From contig JAFIED010000266.1 of the NCBI GenBank assembly GCA_020832805.1, positions 1 to 40,404 on the forward strand: DNA of 40,404 bases, given 5' to 3'. Positions 7,991-15,998 of this stretch are shown here, one piece after another. Position 1 is the first letter of the stretch; each line of letters starts with the position of its first letter. Origin of the DNA: Pararhodobacter sp. (GTDB taxonomy: Bacteria; Pseudomonadota; Alphaproteobacteria; Rhodobacterales; Rhodobacteraceae). The position numbers were made by a program, and so were the translations under genes. A model generated the notes under the pieces. The model did no database searches. It saw nothing but the letters and a program-made list of their open reading frames with translations, and was not told the DNA's origin.

Positions 7991-8804
7991 TTCCGTCGCT
8001 GACATCCGCCCGCTTTTTCAGGTGCGCGACCTGCGCCTGGCCTTTCCGGACATGACGCGCAAGCCGCTGTTCGGCCCCGCCCCGCAGACGGAAGTGCTGC
8101 ACGGGCTGACATTCGACATTCCGCGCGGCGCGGTGCTGGGCATCGTCGGCGGCTCTGGTTCAGGCAAGACCACGCTGGGCCGGGTGCTGGTGCGGCTGTT
8201 GCGGCCGACATCGGGCGAATTGGTCTTTGACGGGCGCGAGATCGGCCATCTGGACGAGGCCGCGCTGCGCCCTTTGCGCCGGCGCTTTCAGATGATCTTT
8301 CAGGACCCGATGTCATCGCTCAACCCGCGCCGCCGTGTGGGCAGCCTGATCGCCGCGCCCCTGCAACTGCATGGTTTCGACCGCACCAGCCAGCGGGTGG
8401 ATCAGGCGCTGGACCATGTCGGCCTGCCGCGCGCCTTTCGCCACCGCTATCCACATGAGCTGTCCGGCGGGCAGCGCCAGCGCGTCGGCATCGCGCGCGC
8501 CATCGCCATGCAGCCGGAATTCATCCTCGCCGACGAGATCGTCTCGGGCCTTGATGTGTCCAGCCAGGCGCAGGTGCTGCAGCTGCTGGCCGATCTGGTA
8601 CGCGATCTGGGGCTGACGCTGGCCTTCATCAGCCATGACCTGTCGGTGATCCGCCGGTTGTGCAGCCGCATCATGGTGCTGCATCTGGGCCATATCGTCG
8701 AACACAGCGACACGGCGGCGCTGTTCGACAACCCGCAGTCCGATTACACCCGTGAACTGCTGGACGCGATCCCGCTGCCGGACCCTGATCAGGTCTGGCG
8801 CTGA
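7983..8804 (+). CDS. ABC transporter ATP-binding protein, DppF-like
   Basis: A 273-residue ATPase, the second nucleotide-binding subunit of the importer. Walker A is GGSGSGKTT at about residues 56-64. The Q-loop region reads MIFQDPMSSLNPRRRVG, the signature is LSGGQRQRVGIA, and Walker B is FILADEIVSGLD. In Walker B the usual Pro after Glu is Ile; the catalytic Glu itself is kept. The switch His is in AFISHDLSV. It overlaps the preceding ATPase by 8 bases and is the last gene of the plus-strand block. It converges on the metal-permease gene ending at 8835, with 30 bp between the stops. Confidence 0.94.
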   Translation: MADSVADIRPLFQVRDLRLAFPDMTRKPLFGPAPQTEVLHGLTFDIPRGAVLGIVGGSGSGKTTLGRVLVRLLRPTSGELVFDGREIGHLDEAALRPLRRRFQMIFQDPMSSLNPRRRVGSLIAAPLQLHGFDRTSQRVDQALDHVGLPRAFRHRYPHELSGGQRQRVGIARAIAMQPEFILADEIVSGLDVSSQAQVLQLLADLVRDLGLTLAFISHDLSVIRRLCSRIMVLHLGHIVEHSDTAALFDNPQSDYTRELLDAIPLPDPDQVWR

Positions 8805-8834
8805 CGGGATGGCGACACCGCCGGCGACGGCGGG

Positions 8835-9986
8835 TCATGCCATTTCGGGCCCGCGTGGCCCGGAATGGGGTTCATGCAGCGCCTCGGCCTCGGCGCGCCC
8901 CTTCGGGCGCAGCACCAGAAGCCCGTCGCGCCGCTCGATCAGGGCGCGGTCATGGGCGCGCAGAATGGCCGCGCGCGCCCGCGGCGTGGACCAGTGCAGA
9001 TGCTCGACCAGCGCGCGCAGGGTGTTTTCCTCGGGCATGGCGGGGGTGTTCTCATGCGTGAATAGATGCGCCACCAGCACGCGGCAGTCATGGTCCAGCC
9101 GTTGGGCGCGGTGGCGAAACGCCTGTGCGGCCAGCCCGTGCCGGGGGGCGAATGCCAGGGCCAGCGCGAACCATACCCCGGTCATGCTGGCCATCATCCC
9201 TGCAATCGACACGTTCCACCAGACGGCCAGCGCATAGCCGGCCAGACTGGCCGCCACCGACAAGGCCACGGCCAGCACCACCATCAGCCACAGCCGCCGT
9301 GTCAACAGATAGGCAGTTGCCGGCGGGACGATGACAAAGGCGATGAACAGGATCGCCCCCACCGCATCGAATGCCGCCACCGCGGTCACGCTGGTCAGAC
9401 CCAGCAGTGCATAATGCAACGCGCCGGGCAGGAACCCCAGCGCGGCAGCCAGGCCGGGGTCAAAGCTGGCCAGTTTCAGCTCTTTCCAGAAAACCAGCAC
9501 GAAACCCAGATTGACCACCAGAACCACCGATAGGGTGGCCACCGCCACCGGCACCGGATGGCCCCACAGGGGCACGGTATGCAGCCAGACAAAGCCGATC
9601 TCGCCCAGCAGCACGCTGTGCACATCGATATGCACATCGCGCGCATGGACGGAAATCAGAATGACCCCGGCGGCAAACAGTGCCGGAAACACCAGCCCGA
9701 TGGCCGCATCCATGCGCACCAGCCGCGAGCGCGCCAGCAATTCGGTCAGCACCACGGTCAGCACGCCGGTCACCGCCGCGCCCAGAACCTGCACCGGCCC
9801 GCTGATCTGACTGGTCATGAGCCAGACCACGACGATGCCGAAAACGATGGAATGGCTGATGGCATCGGTCAGCATGGCATTGCCGCGCAGCACCAGGAAC
9901 GACCCCAGCAGGGCCGCCGACGCGCCGACCAGAACGCCGGTCAGCAGGATCATTGCCGGGATCGAGTCCAGAAAGGCGGCGATCAT
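8835..9986 (-). CDS. metal ABC transporter permease (TroD/MntD type) with C-terminal winged-helix domain
   Basis: A 383-residue protein. Residues 1 to about 285 are a membrane domain of the ABC-3 (TroCD/ZnuB) family, starting MIAAFLDSIPAMILLTGVLVG and containing the family motif GNAMLTDAISHSIVFGIVV. The last ~95 residues are soluble and charged. A helical region (EENTLRALVEHLHWSTPRA) leads to a recognition-helix-like stretch and a wing-like end (LLVLRPKGRAEAEALH), resembling the DNA-binding domain of DtxR-family repressors. Classical permeases of this family are about 270-300 residues long, so this is an extension. It overlaps the preceding permease by 4 bases and is the last gene of the operon. 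It imports Mn, Fe or Zn with its partners; the role of the extension is inference. Confidence 0.88.
   Translation of the reverse strand: MIAAFLDSIPAMILLTGVLVGASAALLGSFLVLRGNAMLTDAISHSIVFGIVVVWLMTSQISGPVQVLGAAVTGVLTVVLTELLARSRLVRMDAAIGLVFPALFAAGVILISVHARDVHIDVHSVLLGEIGFVWLHTVPLWGHPVPVAVATLSVVLVVNLGFVLVFWKELKLASFDPGLAAALGFLPGALHYALLGLTSVTAVAAFDAVGAILFIAFVIVPPATAYLLTRRLWLMVVLAVALSVAASLAGYALAVWWNVSIAGMMASMTGVWFALALAFAPRHGLAAQAFRHRAQRLDHDCRVLVAHLFTHENTPAMPEENTLRALVEHLHWSTPRARAAILRAHDRALIERRDGLLVLRPKGRAEAEALHEPHSGPRGPEMA
8841..8867. terminator. hairpin at convergent gene ends
   Basis: CATTTCGGGCC (8841-8851) and GGCCCGGAATG (8857-8867) form an 11-bp stem with one G-T wobble pair and a 5-base loop. 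It lies inside the last codons of the minus-strand permease gene, 37 bp beyond the end of the plus-strand ATPase gene. No long T run follows, so it may act as a weak bidirectional terminator or an mRNA 3' end stabiliser. Confidence 0.45.
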
Positions 9987-11134
9987 GGCGCACCCCGGTC
10001 TGCGGTGTCGGGGCGGCCGGACAGCGATGCTGCCTCGGCGTGGCCGGCCTCGGTCAGTTCCCAGTGCGGCGTGGTTTCAGGTGGGTGCATGACGGATCGG
10101 ATCAGCCCGCGCCGTTCCAGCGCGGCAAAGCGCGCGGCTGGCGGGCTGCCACCCAGGGCTGCCGCCAGCATGCCGCGCTCGGTCGCATAGCCGGCGTCGT
10201 CATGCGCGGCGGCCAGACCGTGCAGCGCGGCCAGCACCCGTCCGTCCCCGATGCGCGCGCGCGCGCGCCGCGCGGCCAGCGCCTGCCACAGGATGCCCCG
10301 CCCGGGCGCCACCAACACCGAGATCAGCACCACGGCCGAGGCGATCAGCACCACCACCGGCCCGGTCGCCAGCCCGCGCGTGCTGGCGCTGACCAGCGCA
10401 CCGCCCGCGCCCGATGCCGCGCCAATGCCCGCCGACAGCGCCACCATGCCGCCAAGCGAGCGTGTCCATTGCCGCGCCGCCGCCGCCGGGGCGATCAGCA
10501 GCGCCACCATCAACACCACCCCCACCAGCTGCAGCCCCACCACGATTGCCAGCGCCACCATGACGGTCATCAGGGCCTCGATCGCCGTTACCGGCAGGCC
10601 TTGCGCGCTGGCAAAGCCGGGGTCGAAGCTGACCAGCTTCATCTCTTTCCACAACGCCAGCACAAGGGCCAGCGACACCAGCCCGATTGCCCCCATCAGC
10701 CACAGATCGCCCGGCAGGATCGCCGCCGCCTGCCCGAACAGAAAGCTGCCCAGCCCTGCGCTGGCCGCGCCGCCCTGGGCCTGCACATGGGTCAACAGGA
10801 CAACGCCCACGCCAAAGAACACGCTCAGCACGATGCCCAGTGCCGCATCGGTCTTCAGCGTGGTGCGCCGGACAATGACCATCATGCACAGCGCCGCCAG
10901 CGCCCCGGTGGCAAAGGCACCCAGCAGGATGCTGCCCAGATCCCGCGCCCCGGCAATCAGGAAACCAAGACAGACGCCGGGCAGGGCGGCATGCGCCAGT
11001 GCATCGCCCAGCAGGCTTTGCCGGCGCAGCACCGCAAAGGCGCCCAGCAGGCCGCTGATCGCGCCCAGGATTGCGGCGCCCAGCAGCACGCGTTGCACAA
11101 TGCCGCTGGCCAGAAGCTCTGTCAGACCCGTCAT
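9983..11134 (-). CDS. metal ABC transporter permease (TroC/MntC type) with C-terminal winged-helix domain
   Basis: A 383-residue protein and the first of two ABC-3 family permeases. The membrane part (to about residue 285) contains GAISGLLGAFAVLRRQSLLG followed by DALAHAALPGVCLG, the conserved pore motif. The C-terminal ~95 residues form a soluble domain: ARIGDGRVLAALHGLAAAH, GSPPAARFAALERRGLIR, then the wing-like HWELTEAGHAEAASL. This matches the shape of DtxR/MarR-type winged helices, where an LTEAG-like wing follows the recognition helix. The extension is similar in size and place to that of the neighbouring permease but not closely alike in sequence. The start overlaps the ATPase stop (ATGA) and the stop overlaps the next start, so all are translationally coupled. 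It imports Mn, Fe or Zn. Confidence 0.88.
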   Translation of the reverse strand: MTGLTELLASGIVQRVLLGAAILGAISGLLGAFAVLRRQSLLGDALAHAALPGVCLGFLIAGARDLGSILLGAFATGALAALCMMVIVRRTTLKTDAALGIVLSVFFGVGVVLLTHVQAQGGAASAGLGSFLFGQAAAILPGDLWLMGAIGLVSLALVLALWKEMKLVSFDPGFASAQGLPVTAIEALMTVMVALAIVVGLQLVGVVLMVALLIAPAAAARQWTRSLGGMVALSAGIGAASGAGGALVSASTRGLATGPVVVLIASAVVLISVLVAPGRGILWQALAARRARARIGDGRVLAALHGLAAAHDDAGYATERGMLAAALGGSPPAARFAALERRGLIRSVMHPPETTPHWELTEAGHAEAASLSGRPDTADRGAP

Positions 11135-11958
11135 GGCAACGGCGCACGCGCCGGCATCGTGCCCGGTTCGCCCTCTCCCGGGGCCAGCGGTGGCGCCGGG
11201 GCGACCGGGGCGGCGATCATCGCCAGATGCCGGCCATAGGCGGCGCGCAGGTTTTCCGGCGTGTAGACCTGCGCCACAGGCCCCTGTGCGATGACGCGCA
11301 CGTTCATCATCACCAGCCAGTCGAAATAGCTTTGCACGGTGGTCAGGTCATGATGCACGACGATCACGGTGCGCCCGCCATCGCGCAGGCGCTTCAGCAG
11401 ATCGATGATCACGGCCTCGGTGGTGGCATCGACCCCCGCCATGGGTTCGTCCAGGATCAGGATCGGTGCGTCCTGTACCAGGGCCCGGGCAATGAACACC
11501 CGCTGCTGCTGCCCGCCGGAAAGCTGGCTGATCTGACGCTCGGCGTAATCCTGCATGCCCAGTTCCGCCAGCGCATCCATCGCCTTTTGCCGTGCGGCCG
11601 CGCCGGGGCGGCGGAACCAGCCAAGCTTGCCATAAAGCCCCATTTCCACCACCTAGCGCGAGGTGGTGGGAAAATACCAGTCACCGCTGTGTCGCTGTGG
11701 CACATAGCCGATACGGCCGCGCATCCGCTTGACCCGCAGGCCCAGAAACCGCACATGGCCAGCCACCGGGCGCACCAGCCCCAGCGCGGTTTTCAGCAGC
11801 GTCGACTTGCCCGATCCGTTCGGCCCGATGATCGCCGCCATCACCCCCGGCGGGATGTCCAGATCGATATCCCACAGCGCGGGCGTGGCCCCATAGGTGA
11901 CCGTCAGATCCTCTACATGCAGGGCGAACTGCGGCTCGTGCAGGCTGTCATCGGGCAT
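11131..11958 (-). pseudogene. metal ABC transporter ATP-binding protein, interrupted by an in-frame TAG
   Basis: An ATPase of the TroB/MntB/ZnuC family that would be 275 residues if read through. The start (MPDDSLHEPQF) is at 11958. Walker A GPNGSGKST is at about residues 45-53 and the Q-loop is in GYVPQRHSGDWYFPTTSR. Codon 102 is TAG (11655-11653). The same frame then continues VVEMGLYGKLGWFRRPG, the signature SGGQQQRVFIARAL, Walker B LILDEPMAGVD and VIVVHHDL. Everything else is intact, so one base change (TAG to GAG, giving the family-like SREVVEMG) repairs it. The stop splits the protein between Q-loop and signature. GTG codons follow the stop directly and an ATG comes 9 bases after it, preceded by AGGTGG, so reinitiation is possible. 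It may be a recent null mutation, a sequencing error in a hairpin, or a split but functional gene. Confidence 0.8.
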
Positions 11959-11980
11959 TGGCTGGCTTCCTGGCGGCGGG

Positions 11981-12022
11981 GCCGGGCTGGCGGGGCCGGG
12001 CTGGCGGGGCCGGGCTGGCGGG
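11981..12022. repeat. three perfect copies of a 14-bp tandem repeat
   Basis: The unit GCCGGGCTGGCGGG occurs three times in a row without a mismatch, with a degenerate partial copy on the left. It lies in the 130-bp gap between the metal-binding protein gene and the ATPase gene of the metal importer, just upstream of the ATPase start on the minus strand. In the transcript the repeat reads as CCCGCCAGCCCGGC. It may act as a spacer or fold in RNA, and copy number could vary between strains. Confidence 0.85.
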
Positions 12023-12088
12023 GCAAGGCGGCGAGAAAAGGTGGTGTGGCGGCACGGTGCGCAGTGTGCGCGCCATGCCGCAGTGCCG

Positions 12089-13081
12089 TCAATCCACGAT
12101 CGCCCATTCGTCGGCCCAGCCCCGCAGGGCGTCGGGCCAGTCCGGCAGGGTGCCGCCCAGGGCGCGCGTGATGGTGATGGTATTGGCACGGATCATGCCG
12201 ATATAGGTGCCCTCTGGCGTGCCGACATCGCCCATCGCATCCGAGAACAACGCGCCGCCGATCACCACGTCATGGCCCTGGCCCTGTACCTCGGCGACCA
12301 GCGCCTCGATGGTGCGCGGGTTGATCGTGGTTTCCACGAACACCGCCGGTACGCCCCGCGCGATCACGAATTCGGCCACGGCGCGGATATCGCCGATACT
12401 GGCCTCCGAGGCGGTGGATATGCCTTCTATCGCCTCGCTGGCCTCGATGCCGTAGGAATCGGCAAAATAGTAAAACGCATCATGGGCCGTGACCAGCACG
12501 CGCGATTCTTCCGGGATCGAGGCGATGGCGGCGGCCACCCAGTCGTGCAGCGCCTCCAGCTGGTCCATGTAAGCCCGTGTCCGCGTTTCCAGCCCCGCCG
12601 TGCAGCCCGGGCGCTGGTCTGCAATGGCATGCGCGATCACCGGGGCAATGCGGGCCCAGCGGCTGACACTCATCCACAGATGCGGGTCGATCTCGCCCGG
12701 CGCATCGGGGTCTTCAAGCAGACTGTCGACGCTGGTTGCAGCGCGCAGCACGCCCAGGGTGGGGGTGCGGGTGCGGAACCTGTCCAGCACCTCGGCCAGG
12801 CGTTCTTCCAGCGCGCGGTCAACATAAAGGATCAGCTCGGCCTCGGCGATGGCGGCCACATCGCGCGGCGTGGCGGAAAAATAGTGCGGGTCCGTGCCCG
12901 GCCCGATCAGTGTTGTCACCTCGGCGCAGTCACCTGCGATGGTGCGCGCCACATCAGCGACCATACCGACCGTGGCCAGCACGTTCAGGGGCGGCTCCTG
13001 GTCGGCAACGGCCGCGCCGGGCATTGCCAGCAGCAGGGCCAGCCCCGCACCCCAGGCGCGTTTCGTGAAGGTGTTTGGCAT
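12089..13081 (-). CDS. metal ABC transporter substrate-binding protein, TroA-like
   Basis: A 330-residue periplasmic metal-binding protein of the cluster A-I (ZnuA/TroA/MntA) family. It has a Sec signal (basic TKRAW, hydrophobic core, cleavage near AVADQ). The expected four ligands line up with Treponema TroA: H66 in GTDPHYF, H134 in DPHLWMS, H200 in VTAHDAF, and D281 in LFSDAMGD. The blocks GISTASEASIGD and GTPEGTYIGMIRANT are also TroA-like. A His-His-His-Asp set occurs in TroA, which binds both Zn and Mn; Mn-specific members usually have Glu at the third position. This is the first gene of the operon, with a Fur-family box 48 bp upstream. Metal identity (Mn, Fe or Zn) cannot be settled from sequence. 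Confidence 0.92.
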   Translation of the reverse strand: MPNTFTKRAWGAGLALLLAMPGAAVADQEPPLNVLATVGMVADVARTIAGDCAEVTTLIGPGTDPHYFSATPRDVAAIAEAELILYVDRALEERLAEVLDRFRTRTPTLGVLRAATSVDSLLEDPDAPGEIDPHLWMSVSRWARIAPVIAHAIADQRPGCTAGLETRTRAYMDQLEALHDWVAAAIASIPEESRVLVTAHDAFYYFADSYGIEASEAIEGISTASEASIGDIRAVAEFVIARGVPAVFVETTINPRTIEALVAEVQGQGHDVVIGGALFSDAMGDVGTPEGTYIGMIRANTITITRALGGTLPDWPDALRGWADEWAIVD

Positions 13082-13128
13082 TGATCCGTTTCCTCTGCGC
13101 AGTGTCGATCCTTGGCCCTGTTTGTAAT

Positions 13129-13147
13129 GATACTGATAATCAGTTGC
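13129..13147 (-). promoter_or_regulatory. Fur/Mur-family operator upstream of metal importer
   Basis: GATACTGATAATCAGTTGC matches the classical 19-bp Fur consensus at 15 of 19 positions. Its core ACTGAT-A-ATCAGT is a perfect 6-1-6 inverted repeat. It lies 48-66 bp upstream of the binding-protein start, where it would overlap the promoter. An adjacent perfect palindrome AGTTGCAACT overlaps its right end. In alphaproteobacteria the Fur homologue often acts as Mur, the manganese regulator of sit/mnt operons, so either Mn or Fe repression fits. Confidence 0.7.
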
Positions 13148-13192
13148 AACTAGGAATCGTCCGACTGCGTCCTTGACAAGGTTGGCGCGGGG

Positions 13193-14293
13193 CTACCACA
13201 GAGAAAGCTGGCGCGTGTCAGGCGCCTCCTGCGCACCCCGGTCGAAGGTGGACAGCGTGACACCCAGAAGCCGTATCCCCTGCGGCACGGGAAAGATCGG
13301 TGCCAGCAGGCCGACGGCAAGGGCAACAAAGGCCGCCTCGTCGGCAAGGGGGGCGGGCAGGGTGCGGCGCCGGGTGATCTGACGGAAATCGGCGTATTTG
13401 ACCTTGATCGTGACCGTGCGTGCGGGCAATCCGCGCGCCACTGCCTGTTGCCATACCTTGCCGGCAAGGGTGGCCAGTTCCCGCCTTGCATCGTCAAAGG
13501 CGGAGATGTCGGTTGCAAAGGTGTCTTCGGTGCCCAGTGACTTGCGCGGGCGGTCAGGCTGCACCGGGCGCAGGTCGATTCCGCGCGCGATATCATGATA
13601 CCAGCGCCCGGATTTGCCGAAATGCGTGGTCAGAAAGGCCAGGTCGTGCCCGGCCAGATCGGCCCCGGTGCGAATGCCCAGCCGCTCCATGCGCGCGGCA
13701 GTCGCCGGGCCGATGCCGTGAAACCGCGTCACCGGCAGGGCTTGCACAAAGGCCGCGCCACGCGCCGGCGTGATGACCGCCTGCCCGTCAGGCTTGTTCA
13801 GATCGGATGCCAGCTTGGCCAGAAACTTGTTGTAGGAAACCCCGGCCGAGGCCGTCAGCCCGGTTTCGTCCCTGATCTGCGCGCGGATCATCCGGGCGAT
13901 GGTGGTGGCCGCGCTGATGCCGGCCTTGTTCCGGGTCACGTCCAGATAGGCCTCGTCCAGCGAAAGCGGTTCGATCAGGTCGGTAAACCGGGCAAACACG
14001 GCCCGGATCCGGGCCGATACCGCGCGATAGACCTCGAACCGGGGGCGCACGAAGATCAGTTCGGGGCATCGGCGTTGCGCCGTGACCGAGGGCATGGCCG
14101 AACGCACGCCGAATGCGCGGGCCTCATAGCTGGCCGCCGCAACCACCCCGCGGGCGGCAGACCCGCCGACGGCCACGGGCTTGCCGCGCAGCGCAGGATC
14201 ATCGCGCTGTTCGACCGAGGCATAGAAGGCATCCATATCGACATGGATGATCTTGCGTGCCGTGGCGGGATCGGTCGTCGGGGTGATGGTCAG
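13193..14293 (-). CDS. dinB: DNA polymerase IV (Y-family)
   Basis: A lesion-bypass polymerase of about 366 residues. Conserved blocks are IIHVDMDAFYASVEQRD (catalytic Asp in VDMD), YEARAFGVRSAMP, SLDEAYLDVT (the catalytic DE pair), GVSYNKFLAKLASDLNKPDG, and the helix-hairpin-helix FHGIGPATAARMERLGI. The C terminus QLSLW is a sliding-clamp binding motif. The first ATG in frame (14236) lies inside HVDMD and would remove the first metal-binding Asp. No ATG, GTG or TTG occurs between it and the ppx stop. The best start is CTG 14293, which overlaps the ppx TGA (CTGA) and has AGAAGG nine bases upstream. It is last in the ppk-ppx-dinB direction and probably co-transcribed. SOS control cannot be judged, as no LexA site is seen. 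Confidence 0.88.
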   Translation of the reverse strand: MTITPTTDPATARKIIHVDMDAFYASVEQRDDPALRGKPVAVGGSAARGVVAAASYEARAFGVRSAMPSVTAQRRCPELIFVRPRFEVYRAVSARIRAVFARFTDLIEPLSLDEAYLDVTRNKAGISAATTIARMIRAQIRDETGLTASAGVSYNKFLAKLASDLNKPDGQAVITPARGAAFVQALPVTRFHGIGPATAARMERLGIRTGADLAGHDLAFLTTHFGKSGRWYHDIARGIDLRPVQPDRPRKSLGTEDTFATDISAFDDARRELATLAGKVWQQAVARGLPARTVTIKVKYADFRQITRRRTLPAPLADEAAFVALAVGLLAPIFPVPQGIRLLGVTLSTFDRGAQEAPDTRQLSLW

Positions 14294-15882
14294 TCGTCGG
14301 CGCCTTCTGCCTTGCCGTTCTGCGCCCGGCCCACCCGAACCCTGGTTTCCAGCCCCAGGGTCTTGGCCAGGGCGGCAAAGCGGCTCTGGGCCACCTCGCC
14401 GAACAGATCCTTCATCGATGGGCGCAGCACCAGTTCCAGCACCTTCTTCTTGGGGAAAAAGCGCAGTTCGCCCGCTGCCTGTGGCCCCCCAACCGAAAAC
14501 ATCGCGCCAAACCGCATGGCACGGCCCAGCATGACGGCCTGGCGGATTTCTTCTTCTGACAGCAGCTTCATCAGCGGGGCCATGCGCCCGTCAACGCCAT
14601 TGGTCTTGTAGCGATTCATCAGCGCCAGCCCCAGAAAGACCCGGCCGCGATGGTCCATGCCGCCAAGATTGGCACGGGTGGCCGTGTCGAAACAGCTTTC
14701 CGAGCGGTAATCAGGATGCGCCCGCCAGTTCACATCATGCAGCAGGCAGGCCGCCTTGATCAGCCGCATGCGTTCGGGCGGGGCATTGCGGTACAGCGGC
14801 ATCAGGAATTCAAACAGCTTTCGGCCAAAGCCGGGCAGACGGGCATTCGCCGCCTCGATATGGCGGCAGGCCTCGATCAGCGGATCGCGCGCGCGCAGGG
14901 AGTCGGGCATCTGTTCGAACAACAGCCCTTCGCGGATGCCATAGCTGGAGACATAGATTTCCTTTGGGCGAAACACATGCAACAGCGGGCGCAGCACCTG
15001 GGTGGCCAGCGGCACCAGCGCCAGGCGGTCGGGCGAGGTGCCGGTGCGGTCGCGCAATTCCTTCAGGCTGCGGTCCTTCAGCCAGTCGATCGTCTTGCGA
15101 ATCGATTTCGGCGTCATCTCGTATTCATGCATGACGGTCAGCGGATAGTTGCGCCGCGCCATGTCCAGCCGCGCCAGCGCGCGCCAGGAACCGCCCACCA
15201 GATACAGCATCCGGTAATCGCCGGGCAGGCTATGCCGCAGATCCTGCAGCACCCCTCCGATATGGGCCTTCATGCCCGCCTTGCCACCCGCGATCTGTTG
15301 CAGGCGAAACGGGCCCAAGGGCGAGGTGACGCGCCCGCCGACGCTGTTGTCACCGATTTCGGCCAGTTCCATCGACGAGCCGCCGATATCGCATACCAGG
15401 CCATGCGCGCCCGGCCATCCCAGCAGCACGCCCTGGGCCGACAGGCGCGCCTCTTCCTCGCCATCGATGACCAGCATCTCGATGCCGCACGCCGCCTCGA
15501 TCTCGGCGCGAAAGGAATCGCCATCAGCGGCCTCGCGCACGGCGGCGGTGGCCACCATCGTCAGGCTGGTCAGGTTCATCGACCGGGCCAGAATCGAAAA
15601 GCGGCGAATCGCGGCCAGCGCGCGGACGCGCCCTTCGGGGTTCAGTTGCCCGGTCTGCGCCATGCCGCGGCCAAGGCCGCACAAAACCTTTTCGTTGAAG
15701 AAATAGGCCGGCGAGCGGGCGGCGCCGTCGAATACAACCATCCGGACAGAGTTCGAGCCAACATCGATCACCCCCACCCGTTCAAGCGCCCGGCGCGAGG
15801 GATCTTCGAACAGCGGTCGCTCGAAAAACCCACGAACGGGGGTGCCGGTAATCGGTCTGCCGGGTTCGCCGCTGGCGTTCAT
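14290..15882 (-). CDS. ppx: Ppx/GppA family exopolyphosphatase
   Basis: A 530-residue cytoplasmic phosphatase that removes phosphate from polyphosphate ends or hydrolyses pppGpp. The actin-like ATPase fold starts at GVIDVGSNSVRMVVFDG (phosphate-1 loop, about residues 37-53) and continues with TMVATAAVREAADG, GLVCDIGGSSMELAEIG (phosphate-2 loop) and YLVGGSWRALA. The C-terminal half has an HD-like helical domain with LLHDVNWRAHPDYR. The length matches the long (about 500-residue) alphaproteobacterial Ppx. It follows ppk by 116 bp on the same strand. Kinase and phosphatase genes side by side fit control of polyphosphate level. The start (MNASGEPGRP) is the best candidate, though the N-terminal ~35 residues are poorly conserved and an internal start is possible. 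Confidence 0.92.
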   Translation of the reverse strand: MNASGEPGRPITGTPVRGFFERPLFEDPSRRALERVGVIDVGSNSVRMVVFDGAARSPAYFFNEKVLCGLGRGMAQTGQLNPEGRVRALAAIRRFSILARSMNLTSLTMVATAAVREAADGDSFRAEIEAACGIEMLVIDGEEEARLSAQGVLLGWPGAHGLVCDIGGSSMELAEIGDNSVGGRVTSPLGPFRLQQIAGGKAGMKAHIGGVLQDLRHSLPGDYRMLYLVGGSWRALARLDMARRNYPLTVMHEYEMTPKSIRKTIDWLKDRSLKELRDRTGTSPDRLALVPLATQVLRPLLHVFRPKEIYVSSYGIREGLLFEQMPDSLRARDPLIEACRHIEAANARLPGFGRKLFEFLMPLYRNAPPERMRLIKAACLLHDVNWRAHPDYRSESCFDTATRANLGGMDHRGRVFLGLALMNRYKTNGVDGRMAPLMKLLSEEEIRQAVMLGRAMRFGAMFSVGGPQAAGELRFFPKKKVLELVLRPSMKDLFGEVAQSRFAALAKTLGLETRVRVGRAQNGKAEGADD

Positions 15883-15998
15883 GCCGCTGTTCCTGCGTCT
15901 TTCGACCTCGCCCTGTTTACGGCGCGCGGGCGCCCGGGGTCAACCGCCGCCGCCGCAGGGTCAAGACGCGTGACAACGCGGCGGCGGCGCAAAGGGGA

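Noticed and set aside
11981-12022. CRISPR-like array
   Set aside because: The repeats are directly adjacent 14-bp units with no spacers and no cas genes nearby.
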